DNA of 64,000 nt. Origin: Sphingomonadales bacterium. Its GTDB lineage: Bacteria; Pseudomonadota; Alphaproteobacteria; Sphingomonadales; Sphingomonadaceae. Location: the NCBI GenBank assembly GCA_016704425.1, contig JADJAC010000009.1, positions 1-64,000 on the forward strand, read 5' to 3'. The notes beneath the pieces were generated by a model. It was not told where the DNA came from. It saw nothing but the letters and a program-made list of their open reading frames with translations, and did no database searches. This document shows positions 8,702-16,582 of the stretch, in pieces; within the stretch, counting starts at the first letter, position 1, and every line of letters starts with the position of its first letter. The translations under genes and the position numbers were made by a program.

Positions 8702-9622
8702 TTAATGTTCTTTACGTAGGCCGAATACACCCGCGATCAGGCCGACACCGCAGGCCGAAGACGCAACGCAGTAGCGCCATTGAGGACTTCTCAAGCGCGA
8801 CATGCTTCCAAATGGTCGAAAGATGGCTGCAGCGAAAATCCTTAGACCGCGCAGCAGCATCCGTCCCCTGCTAACACCGAAATAGCTGTTGGTGACAAAC
8901 ATCGAGTTACCAAGCCAGAATCGGTACAAAACTTGATGTTTAAATGTAGCCCGATCTGGCGGTTCGTTTCCCCAGACGCCAGCCTTTTTGGCGAATCTGA
9001 TCTTCAGTCCAGCACGATGTGCCGAACGGTAGAACACCATATCCTCCCCGCCAAGCTTTCCTAGCTCGGGTCTGAACCTAATCTCCGGATGATCCTGCAG
9101 GAACGACGCTCGAATTATAGAATTGTTTGTGGCTGCAAAATCCATCGGTGAAGCGTCTTCGATATCGGACCGAACGTCGTCAAAAAAAGGCTGCTCCCAA
9201 AGCCAGGCAGGTGATCCATCCGGAACACGAAGGTTCATTGGCCCAGTCGCGCAATCGGCGCCTGTGGCTTCAAGAACATCAAGATAGGCACAAAGCCACG
9301 TCGGCTCCGGCTCACAATCGTCATCGGTCATAGCGACCCAATCGGCGCGCTCCGATGCCGCATTAATGGCGATATTGCGGGCAAGCGAGATGTTGCCTCT
9401 TCCCGACACTCGATACAGGATACCTAGAGGAAATATGCCATCGAATTCATCGACTACTGTCCTAGCTCTTTGGTCGGAATTATCATCAACAACAACAACA
9501 CCGATTTCAGCTCGTTCAGCCGCCGTCGCAGCGGCCTTCGCTACGGCGAAAAGAAGAGTCTTAAGAGGCTCGTTACGCCGGTACGTGCAAATCGCAACGA
9601 AAACTTTTATTCGACCGCTCAC
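8702..9622 (-). CDS. Glycosyltransferase family 2 (GT-A fold)
   Basis: A 306-aa GT2 enzyme. Visible are the N-terminal VFVAICTYRRNEPL, the nucleotide-binding VVVVDDNSD, the DXD-type AMTDDDCEPEP that binds the metal-nucleotide sugar, and LGGEDMVFY, corresponding to the ED base motif. A hydrophobic C-terminal stretch may tether it to the membrane. The start at 9622 is GTG with only a weak ribosome-binding site. It is the first gene of the leftward operon with the GT4 and FkbM genes. The sugar specificity cannot be read from sequence. Confidence 0.88.
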   Translation of the reverse strand: MSGRIKVFVAICTYRRNEPLKTLLFAVAKAAATAAERAEIGVVVVDDNSDQRARTVVDEFDGIFPLGILYRVSGRGNISLARNIAINAASERADWVAMTDDDCEPEPTWLCAYLDVLEATGADCATGPMNLRVPDGSPAWLWEQPFFDDVRSDIEDASPMDFAATNNSIIRASFLQDHPEIRFRPELGKLGGEDMVFYRSAHRAGLKIRFAKKAGVWGNEPPDRATFKHQVLYRFWLGNSMFVTNSYFGVSRGRMLLRGLRIFAAAIFRPFGSMSRLRSPQWRYCVASSACGVGLIAGVFGLRKEH

Positions 9623-10290
9623 CCGAACTAGCTATCGCTTTCTTAAGCAAACAAGCCCGCTATATTGCGGGGAAACATTTCGTATTGCAAACTGGTCTGC
9701 AAATAGGCGAAGCATACGGCCCCGGTAAAGAACATTACACAATTGCGTCCTTAGAGGGATCAAACAGGCTGTCAATAGCGTGGCTCCGCGCAGGGGTGGT
9801 GACTGGCGGTAGCGGGCGTCTCGATGCTATGGTCGCCAAGAAGGAGAAGCGCGCGCTTGCAAGCTGTTCTGCGGCCGCAGCGCAGTTTGAGAACCGATGT
9901 TGCGGTAGACGAAGCGGCGTGCTCGTCGCCGATGGAAGGGCGTAGATCTAGCACTGGCAGTGTGACCTCAGCAGGTTGTTCATTGGCCGATTGCGCCGAC
10001 TGATGGGCCGCATGGGTTGTAGGCTGCCGTGTGGCTGATGCCAAATGTAATTGTGCAGCTAGGGGATGAGCGCCTGCTTGCGGTGGTCGGAGGTTGTTTA
10101 CACTCAGGTGCATGGTGCTCGGCAAAATCGAGGCCAGAGTCAACCAATCGTGGCGGTGACTTGGGCGCGGCGAATGAAGGGGTGTTGCCCGCGTGTCCGT
10201 GCGCATGTACAAGCCGGGCGGCGCAAAAACGTCTTCGGCGGAGGACCCAATTAATCTTCTGCTCACCGTCTACAAAGGGTGCAGTCCGAT
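9623..10290. other. About 670 bp divergent intergenic region
   Basis: This lies between the leftward GT2-GT4-FkbM operon and the rightward ATP-grasp fusion gene, so promoters for both are expected. Frames of up to 165 codons are open but are Arg/Ala/Ser-rich without motifs and overlap on both strands, as expected by chance in GC-rich DNA. Confidence 0.5.
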
Positions 10291-12072
10291 ATGAAACAGG
10301 GTGTACTTGTCACCGATGGCGACGAGCGCTCCACTTTGGCTGTCACGCGCTCGCTGGGTCGGCAAGGAGTGCCGGTATTCGTTGGAGCCGAGGCAGCGGG
10401 TTCGCTCGCTGGGTCTTCGCGCTACTGCACGCGGTCCTTCACATACCCATCCCCCTGGCGAGATCCGGAGGGGTACCTGGCATGTCTGGCAAAGAAGGCT
10501 ACTGAGTTCGACGCCACTGCCATCTTCCCCATGACCGAGATTGCCATGGAGTTAATTGGGGAGAGGAGGGCGGACTTTACGAAGATTGCCGCACTCCCGT
10601 TCCCGGCGCTTGATCAATACCATCTACTATCCGACAAATATCGGCTGACCGCATGGGCCGAGCGCGCCGGAATACCCGTCCCTGAAACAATCTTCGTCCC
10701 CGATGGCCGGATCTTGGGTCTGGTGGAACGGATCGACGGGTGGCCAGTCGTTGTGAAGCCTGGGCGTTCTCTTTTGAGGCGTGATGGTTATTGGCGCAAG
10801 AGCACGGTGCTGATTGCCCATGATGCTGCCGAACTCCAAGAATTCTATTCTGATCGCTGGTTTCTGAAGCAACCGTCAATGATTCAGCGTTATATTACAG
10901 GGCATGGCGAGGGCGTCTTCGGCCTGTTTCGTGCCGGCGACCCTTCCGTACTTTTCGCGCACCGCCGTTTGCGCGAAAGGCCACCGTCCGGCGGCGTGAG
11001 CGTTCTTCGCGAGGCTATCGCGCTGCCGGAACCGATGACCGACTACGCCGTCCGAATTATGCAATTTGCACGTTGGGACGGGGTTGCGATGATCGAGTTC
11101 AAGGTCGACCGCGAAACGCAGGTTCCTTACCTGATGGAGGTGAACGGGCGCTTTTGGGGATCGCTGCAGCTGGCGATCGACGCAGGCATTGATTTTCCGG
11201 CATTGCTCTACAACAGCGTCACCGGGACCAGCGCACCTGCCGAGCTTCAGCCGTACCGGGTGGGCGTCCGATCGCACTGGTGGCTCGGCGGGGTGGACCA
11301 TTTGCTTGCGCGCCTACGTAACCCCGCGGGGGAACTGTCGCTTTCGCGCAGCGCGGGATCGCGCGGCGGCGCGCTCATCAGCTTGGGAAACGTTTTCGAC
11401 AATCGAGTCAAGAACGAGATTTTCCGAGCGTCTGACCTCGCGCCGGGAATGAACGAGCTTGCCGCCTATTGCCGTCGACTTGTGACCTCGATCTACACGA
11501 AGTTGGGCAATCGGACCCGCGGCACTTACAGGAAAATGAGATACGCACTGATAAACTTCGGCCTGAAGGCCGGCCTGAATCGCAAAACACTTGGCGAGCG
11601 CTTTCCACAACGCGCCCGAACCGTTCTCGTCTTATGCAAGGGCAATATTTGCCGGAGCCCGTTTGTAGACAAGTACTTGAGAATTGCCGCGAGGCAGCGC
11701 GCGCTAGACCTTCAAGTCTCCTCGGCCGGCCTCGATGCCAAATCCGGCCGGCAGGCACATCCCCTTGCACTGGAGCGGTCCTTCAAAGTCGGGGTGCCGC
11801 TGGACGAACATAGAGCCCAAGCTGTTTCTGAGACATTGGTCAACGAGGCCGATATTATTCTGGTCATGGAGCCGGACCAGCAAGAAGAACTTCTTTCAAG
11901 CTTCCCGCAGGCGGCGGAAAAGACCTTCCTGCTCGGCCACTTCGATCCCGAACGCCCGGTGACCGAAATTGCGGACCCGTATGGAAGGCCGGCTGCAGAG
12001 TTCGACGCCTGCTACGCCCAACTAAGCGCGGCGTGTGAGGGCTTACTAGCCAGATTGGCGCCTACCTCTTAA
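10291..12072 (+). CDS. Fusion: ATP-grasp ligase domain plus low-molecular-weight protein tyrosine phosphatase domain
   Basis: About 593 aa. Residues ~1-330 form a CarB/PylC-type ATP-grasp: VLVTDGDERS at the start, WPVVVKPGRSL for ATP binding, and MIEFKVDRE with YLMEVNGRFWGS carrying metal-binding Glu and Asn. After a linker of ~110 residues, residues ~445-590 form a low-molecular-weight tyrosine phosphatase. It keeps the full catalytic loop CKGNICRS (nucleophile Cys near 449) and the general-acid motif DPYG near 562. The frame is continuous, so this is a real fusion. Wzb-type phosphatases regulate capsule tyrosine kinases, which fits this glycan locus, but no kinase is seen in the window. ATG 10291 was chosen; GTG 10279 is possible. 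Confidence 0.85.
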   Translation: MKQGVLVTDGDERSTLAVTRSLGRQGVPVFVGAEAAGSLAGSSRYCTRSFTYPSPWRDPEGYLACLAKKATEFDATAIFPMTEIAMELIGERRADFTKIAALPFPALDQYHLLSDKYRLTAWAERAGIPVPETIFVPDGRILGLVERIDGWPVVVKPGRSLLRRDGYWRKSTVLIAHDAAELQEFYSDRWFLKQPSMIQRYITGHGEGVFGLFRAGDPSVLFAHRRLRERPPSGGVSVLREAIALPEPMTDYAVRIMQFARWDGVAMIEFKVDRETQVPYLMEVNGRFWGSLQLAIDAGIDFPALLYNSVTGTSAPAELQPYRVGVRSHWWLGGVDHLLARLRNPAGELSLSRSAGSRGGALISLGNVFDNRVKNEIFRASDLAPGMNELAAYCRRLVTSIYTKLGNRTRGTYRKMRYALINFGLKAGLNRKTLGERFPQRARTVLVLCKGNICRSPFVDKYLRIAARQRALDLQVSSAGLDAKSGRQAHPLALERSFKVGVPLDEHRAQAVSETLVNEADIILVMEPDQQEELLSSFPQAAEKTFLLGHFDPERPVTEIADPYGRPAAEFDACYAQLSAACEGLLARLAPTS

Positions 12073-12103
12073 GCAGTATAGCGCTGGGTTCGGCTGGTAC
12101 TGG

Positions 12104-13096
12104 TCAGGCCGCTGCCCGCGGGCGCGGCCTAAACAAATGGCCAAAGCGGTCGAGACGAGGATGGATCGAACTTTCGATCCTAGCGCCGTCGATAGCAGTG
12201 TATTCGCCGGCCGACGAGATGGTGTGAAGACCGTAGTCATACCGGGAGCCAGGCTTCGGCCGTACCTCGCTGACCTGCTCCTCCACGAACTCGCTTTCAG
12301 TCAGTCGCGTAACTCTATTGACAACGACGCCCGCTCCATAATGCGATCGGCAATCTTGGGCAGGACGAAACAACTCTCCCCCGTGCCGTATGAACGCTCC
12401 GGCGGGACGGGCGTCGAATAGGTCCGTTTTGACCGGATTGCGTTCATGCGGCCGCCACGGGCCAAATACTGTCTCTGCATGGTAGATGTGGAGTTCCGAC
12501 TTGTCTGCAGCACCAGCATGTGTGCAGAAAAGCCAGTGTCGATCGCCATGGAAAAGTAGAGTGCTGTCAACGAGGTCGAGATGGCGCCCGATTGTCGTCT
12601 TCTTGTCCGCGACGCCACGCTCGTTCACGCGATAGATTGATAGGTCCTTCGATGCCGAATGTTCAGGAAGGATCGCTATCTGGCCTTCATCTAGCAGCAC
12701 ATGGGGGTAAGAAAGGTGGTAGGGGCTTTCGAGGCAGACCCTCACCGCTCCGAACTGTCCGTCCTTAAAATCGACGCAGTCGATGCGCCCCCGGTTGGTC
12801 CGCCAAGACAAATGTTCGTAGAAAATAAGGTACTCGGACGCGGTGCCGGGCTTGCGGATTATGAACGGGTCCGCCGCAAAAAAGTCGCGGCGCTCGTCCA
12901 TCCATTTGAGGTCATCCAGCGCCTTTTGTTGCTTCCGCCGGCCCTCAAGCCCCGCCACCACGCTCACGCTATATGGCGTTGCCGCAATGTTCCACTTCTG
13001 ACGGTAGATCGAATATTGCAGCTTGCGCCGGACTCGATTGGCGATTGACTGGTCGGCTGGACTATAGCGCGCCTGGCGCCGGTTCACATCCATCAT
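12104..13096 (-). CDS. GINT1_N-like (glucosamine inositolphosphorylceramide transferase N-terminal) beta-propeller protein
   Basis: A 330-aa protein whose repeated patterns match the bacterial family related to the N-terminal domain of plant GINT1 and GH32/43-like propellers. The signatures are FFAADPFIIRKPG, ESPYHLSYPHVL, the FARP-like DARPAGAFIR, and FRPAQDCRSHYG. Homologues sit in polysaccharide loci and are often annotated hypothetical or formyltransferase-like; their reaction is not settled. It converges on the ATP-grasp/phosphatase gene with 31 bp between stops. Two tandem ATGs at 13096 and 13093 leave the start uncertain by one codon. Confidence 0.72.
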   Translation of the reverse strand: MMDVNRRQARYSPADQSIANRVRRKLQYSIYRQKWNIAATPYSVSVVAGLEGRRKQQKALDDLKWMDERRDFFAADPFIIRKPGTASEYLIFYEHLSWRTNRGRIDCVDFKDGQFGAVRVCLESPYHLSYPHVLLDEGQIAILPEHSASKDLSIYRVNERGVADKKTTIGRHLDLVDSTLLFHGDRHWLFCTHAGAADKSELHIYHAETVFGPWRPHERNPVKTDLFDARPAGAFIRHGGELFRPAQDCRSHYGAGVVVNRVTRLTESEFVEEQVSEVRPKPGSRYDYGLHTISSAGEYTAIDGARIESSIHPRLDRFGHLFRPRPRAAA

Positions 13097-13204
13097 GCTA
13101 TCGAGGACAGCCCGGTGCGCTCAAAACGCCAAATTGGCCCGCCGCCGGTCGACATCTTCAGGCCCATTGACCTCACAACTTGAGGTTGAACTCGCTCGCC
13201 CACT

Positions 13205-13522
13205 TCATGGAAACTCGGAAAAAAACGTATGAGCATTGCGCCCCCTGCCTAGACAGGTGGATTTAGCCAAGTAAGCATACCTGTGCAACTGCCCGTTTGT
13301 GCTCAACTGAACATAGCCGACGGTCGCGTCAGCCCAAATGCACCACTCGTTAAAAGGCGGCGGGGGAGGGGGCAGAATGGCCAGATCCAGCAAGCCCGAT
13401 GGCCCGCTCAAATACTTCAATTCATAACCCGAAGTGATCCGCCTAATGGTTAAATTACATTTCCGCTCTCCACCCCAAATCAGACTTTCTGCAGCCTTTA
13501 ATTCTCGCCCTAAAGCAGACAT
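13205..13522 (-). CDS. Small hypothetical protein (uncertain)
   Basis: A 105-residue frame whose ATG directly follows the TGA of the integrase remnant. Composition is not extreme and includes a proline run (PPPPPP) in the middle. There are no recognisable motifs or membrane segments. It could be a real cargo gene of an older element or a chance frame. Confidence 0.3.
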   Translation of the reverse strand: MSALGRELKAAESLIWGGERKCNLTIRRITSGYELKYLSGPSGLLDLAILPPPPPPFNEWCIWADATVGYVQLSTNGQLHRYAYLAKSTCLGRGRNAHTFFSEFP

Positions 13523-13714
13523 TCAAGCCTCAGTTGTTTTGCGAATTGGCCTCACATTGTCGGCATTGCTAGCAATGGTGGAACAATAGCTTGCCCAATC
13601 AACCATGAGCCGCCGCCGCTTGTCGAATAGATCGCCGCGCCGATAGGCTGCCTCTGACTTGTTGCCGATCACATGGGCGAGCGCCATTTCGCAAACCTCA
13701 TGGGCAAAGCTCAT
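13523..13714 (-). pseudogene. Integrase C-terminal remnant (tyrosine recombinase, P4 type)
   Basis: The 63 residues are the C-terminal end of a P4-type integrase: SFAHEVCEMALAHVIGNK, then AAYRRGDLFDKRRRLM with the active-site tyrosine, and WASYC. About 340 upstream residues, including the catalytic Arg and HxxR, are absent. The remnant begins 6 bp after the stop of the intact integrase, so a second element appears to have inserted or recombined at the same site and left only the tail of the earlier integrase. Confidence 0.85.
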
Positions 13715-13720
13715 TGATCT

Positions 13721-14944
13721 CTAACTCGCTTTTCTCTCTGGGAACGGCACTACATCAGCCCCTTTCCGCAGTTGGTCGAGATAGTCTGACCACCATTGGG
13801 CCATTTCGACACGCTCTTTCCAGTGAGTGCCGCGATGATAGGCCGCGCGGACCTTGTCCTCATCGCCATGGGCCAGCGCACGCTCGATTGCGTCGGGGTT
13901 CCACTTACCGGACTCGTTGAGCAAGGTTGACGCCATGGCGCGAAAGCCGTGCGCCGTCATTTCGTCGCCAGTGAACCCGAGCCGCCGCAGTCCAGCATTG
14001 ATGGTGTTCTCGCTCATCGGGCGCAAGCGTGTCCGGATAGAGGGGAAAACATAGCCAGCCGGTCCAGTGATCGCGTGAATCTGCCGGAACCATTCGACTG
14101 ACTGGCGCGACAAAGGCACGAGATGGGCCTTACCCATCTTCATCTTCTCAGCCGGAATCGTCCAAAGCCCCGTTTCCAGATCAATCTCTGACCATTCGGC
14201 GTGCCGCAGCTCGCCCGGGCGAACGAACACATGCGGAGCAAGCTGCATGGCCAGCTTGGTGACGAACTGCCCCTCATAGCCGTCAATGGCCCTCAGCAAC
14301 TCCCCAGCGCGCTTGGCTTCGACGATGGCCCCATAGTGCTTGGGCTGAGGCGCAGTTAGTGCGCCTCGTAGATCGCGGCTGGGGTCCGATGCCAGGCGCG
14401 CCGTCGCCACAGCATAGCGGAACACGCGACCAGCCAATTGCAACACCCGACCGGCCGTCTCGTAATTACCCTTCGCCTCGATCCGCCGAAGCACGGCGAG
14501 AAGGTCCGGTGCGGCAATTTCGGCAATCGGTAGCCGCGCGATCACCGGCCCCATGCGTGAGATATAATACTCGCTCTTGTCGGCAGTTGACTCGGACAGG
14601 CCCTCTCGCCTCCGCTTGTCGATGAACTCGCGGGCAATCTCCCCAAAGGTGTTGGCAGCAGAAGCCATCGCACGATGCTTGGCCTGCTGCTTTTCCCGCG
14701 AGGGGTCTTTCCCAGCAGCAATCAACTCCCGCGCCCTATCACGTTGCTTGCGGGCCGCTATCAGACTGACTTCCGGATAGGCGCCAAAACCTAACTTCTT
14801 CTCACGGCCATCGAAGCGGTATTTCAATCGCCAGAGTTTGCCGCCCGATGGCTGCACCAGCACGAACAGCCCAAGCGAGTCGCTGAGCTTGTAGGGCTTT
14901 GATCGGGGTTTCGCGTTGCGGATCGCAGTATCGGTGAGCGCCAT
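13721..14944 (-). CDS. Tyrosine-type site-specific integrase (P4 family, tRNA-targeting)
   Basis: A 407-aa integrase with the usual three parts: an N-terminal arm-binding domain (begins MALTDTAIRNAKPRSKPYKL), a central SAM-like core-binding domain, and a catalytic domain. Catalytic residues seen are Arg in VRPGELRHAEW, HxxR in AHGFRAMASTLL and Tyr in AAYHRGTHWKER. ATG 14944 gives the conventional family start; GTG 14956 is upstream in frame. The gene lies 165 bp from the 3' end of tRNA-Val on the same strand, the classic arrangement for an element integrated at a tRNA 3' end, with the island extending leftward. Confidence 0.93.
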   Translation of the reverse strand: MALTDTAIRNAKPRSKPYKLSDSLGLFVLVQPSGGKLWRLKYRFDGREKKLGFGAYPEVSLIAARKQRDRARELIAAGKDPSREKQQAKHRAMASAANTFGEIAREFIDKRRREGLSESTADKSEYYISRMGPVIARLPIAEIAAPDLLAVLRRIEAKGNYETAGRVLQLAGRVFRYAVATARLASDPSRDLRGALTAPQPKHYGAIVEAKRAGELLRAIDGYEGQFVTKLAMQLAPHVFVRPGELRHAEWSEIDLETGLWTIPAEKMKMGKAHLVPLSRQSVEWFRQIHAITGPAGYVFPSIRTRLRPMSENTINAGLRRLGFTGDEMTAHGFRAMASTLLNESGKWNPDAIERALAHGDEDKVRAAYHRGTHWKERVEMAQWWSDYLDQLRKGADVVPFPERKAS

Positions 14945-15109
14945 GCTGGGGGCCACTTTCTAAGAGCGTTTATATCTGGCCCCCACAGTGGCCCCCAAAT
15001 CGGGCGGCTGCTTGCGAACACACTCGAACGCTGGCGGCTCATCTTCGGATCAATATGGCGATTTTCTGCGGCTTGTCCAGACGAATACGAACGTCTGCGG
15101 ACTGAAATA

Positions 15110-15185
15110 TGGTGGGCGCTGACGGGCTCGAACCGCCGACCCTCTCGGTGTAAACGAGATGCTCTACCAACTGAGCTAAGCGCCC
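15110..15185 (-). tRNA. tRNA-Val (anticodon UAC)
   Basis: A full cloverleaf reads on the minus strand. The acceptor stem GGGCGCT pairs with AGCGCCC, the D-arm contains AGCTCAGTTGGTAGAGC, and the anticodon stem TCTCG/CGAGA encloses the loop TTTACAC with anticodon TAC. The T-arm carries GGTTCGAGCC, and CCA is encoded at the 3' end (15110-15112). It is the likely attachment site of the adjacent island. Confidence 0.97.
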
Positions 15186-15238
15186 GCTTGCGCAGGAACA
15201 GGGCCTTTGCCCGATCATGCCGTGCGGAGCAAGCCCTG

Positions 15239-16204
15239 TCAGATGATCATACCGCCCTGCCGTTTGGCAGCGGCCAGATAGGCCGACATGGCACGCGCAG
15301 CAGGGTCGGTCAGGCTGATGTAGATGCGGCGACCGTCTGTGGGATCGGCGCGACGGCAAAGCAAACCCATATCGATCAAGTTTCGAATCCAGCGCAACGC
15401 AGTGGTGGATGGCACGGCAGATGCGATGCACAGGCTTGTCACGGAAACCTCTTCATCTTCGAGGCGGGCGGCCATCAGGTCGAGAAGCATGTCCCAAGCG
15501 GGATCGGCGAAGATTGACGGATCGAAAAAGCGGGCACGGAGTCGGCGCTGCCGAAGAATGCCGCGGAAATCTGAGGCGCAGGGCAGCGCCGGTTGATCAA
15601 GCCCGGTCGGCTCAGCTTCGAAGACCGGCCGGACATCTTCGACTTGCCACGAACCCTGCACAGGATCGCGAGGCTCCGATGCCTGATGGCTGGACAGTTT
15701 CGAAAGTGTCCGGGCAATCCGGTTCACTTCCTCGGCGAGCCGACGCAGTCGGGCATTGTCGGCATCGGAAGTCACATCGGAAACGCCCAGCCAGGCTTCA
15801 CCACCCCAGGCCAAGGCCAGCGCAGACACGCGGTCAACAAGATCGGGTTCGCAAAGGAGTGTAATCGGCCCGGCGTACAGGCGTGCTGCGACACAATCGA
15901 GCAAGGCAAAGGTCGTCGTGACAACCACAGGCCGATTGTCGCGCACGGCAATATAGCTCAGCAAGTCAAGCAGCCGATCTGCGACCGGCCCATGATCGAC
16001 GCTCAAATCGACGATAACGGCATCGACTGCAGCCTGGCGGTTGAGCCGATCCACCGCATCCTCAAGCCCTAGCCGTCCGGCCAACCTTCCTCCGGCAACA
16101 CGCACCGATTCCGCAGCAGCCAACCCGCCAGCTTCTGTGTCCGCAAATATGAGTGCGCTCGGCCCCGAATCAAAACTGCCAGTTTCGGCAAAATACTCCG
16201 CCAT
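15239..16204 (-). CDS. MarR-family winged-helix regulator with an N-terminal receiver-like domain
   Basis: A 321-aa protein. Residues ~15-150 have alternating beta/alpha segments resembling a degenerate response-regulator fold (ALIFADTEAG, AVDAVIVDLSVD). Residues ~225-315 form a MarR-type winged helix: VTSLCIASAVPSTTALRWI as recognition helix, then GLLCRRADPTDGRRIYISLT as wing. This architecture recurs in sphingomonads as a MarR-like regulator; its ligand and targets are unknown. The start at 16204 has AGAGGT upstream. The tRNA-Val gene lies 53 bp downstream on the same strand. Confidence 0.8.
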   Translation of the reverse strand: MAEYFAETGSFDSGPSALIFADTEAGGLAAAESVRVAGGRLAGRLGLEDAVDRLNRQAAVDAVIVDLSVDHGPVADRLLDLLSYIAVRDNRPVVVTTTFALLDCVAARLYAGPITLLCEPDLVDRVSALALAWGGEAWLGVSDVTSDADNARLRRLAEEVNRIARTLSKLSSHQASEPRDPVQGSWQVEDVRPVFEAEPTGLDQPALPCASDFRGILRQRRLRARFFDPSIFADPAWDMLLDLMAARLEDEEVSVTSLCIASAVPSTTALRWIRNLIDMGLLCRRADPTDGRRIYISLTDPAARAMSAYLAAAKRQGGMII

Positions 16205-16582
16205 CTGATACCTCTGTTACGCACAATACCCTGACGGCGGTGTTGCCTTTCGGTCCCCTCAGCCTCGAATTGCCATGCCTCGCACGGATCGTCATCGCGG
16301 GTTATCGCCAGAATGGCGTGAAATACCAGCGGGACAATTCCAGTATTCCGAGCGCTTCAAACCAGATTGGCCAAGATGGTGCGAAAGTCTCTGCAAACGA
16401 GAGCAATGATTGCTCCAAATCGGATGCGATTGTCGGGCCGGAATTAAGAAATTCGAACGAATTTCCACTCCATTGTCGCGCTCCAGCGTGGACGGTGTGG
16501 TCCCGGCCATGGCTGCTGAACCTCCGGCGTCCCTTCCCCAAATGTCAGCGCCGGAGGTTCAAAGCCGACCTCCGCATCCGGA
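16205..16582. other. About 380 bp intergenic region between pntB and the MarR-like gene
   Basis: It holds the presumed promoter of the MarR-like gene near 16205-16270 and the 3' hairpin of the pnt operon (annotated separately). An 80-codon minus-strand frame ending at 16302 lacks a ribosome-binding site and is left out. Confidence 0.5.
16518..16560 (-). terminator. Perfect 12-bp inverted repeat after pntB, putative transcription end
   Basis: GAACCTCCGGCG at 16518-16529 pairs exactly with CGCCGGAGGTTC at 16549-16560 across a 19-base loop. It begins 22 bp beyond the pntB stop. The GC-rich stem suits a terminator or mRNA-stabilising 3' end, but no U-tract follows on the minus strand. Confidence 0.5.

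Noticed and set aside
9772..10266. A 164-codon minus-strand frame between the glycan operons
   Set aside because: No motif, low-complexity Ala/Ser/Arg composition, and overlapping frames on the other strand are equally open.
16302..16541. A short minus-strand frame between pntB and the MarR-like gene
   Set aside because: Contains a plausible helical stretch but lacks a start signal and overlaps the 12-bp hairpin; could at best be a remnant.
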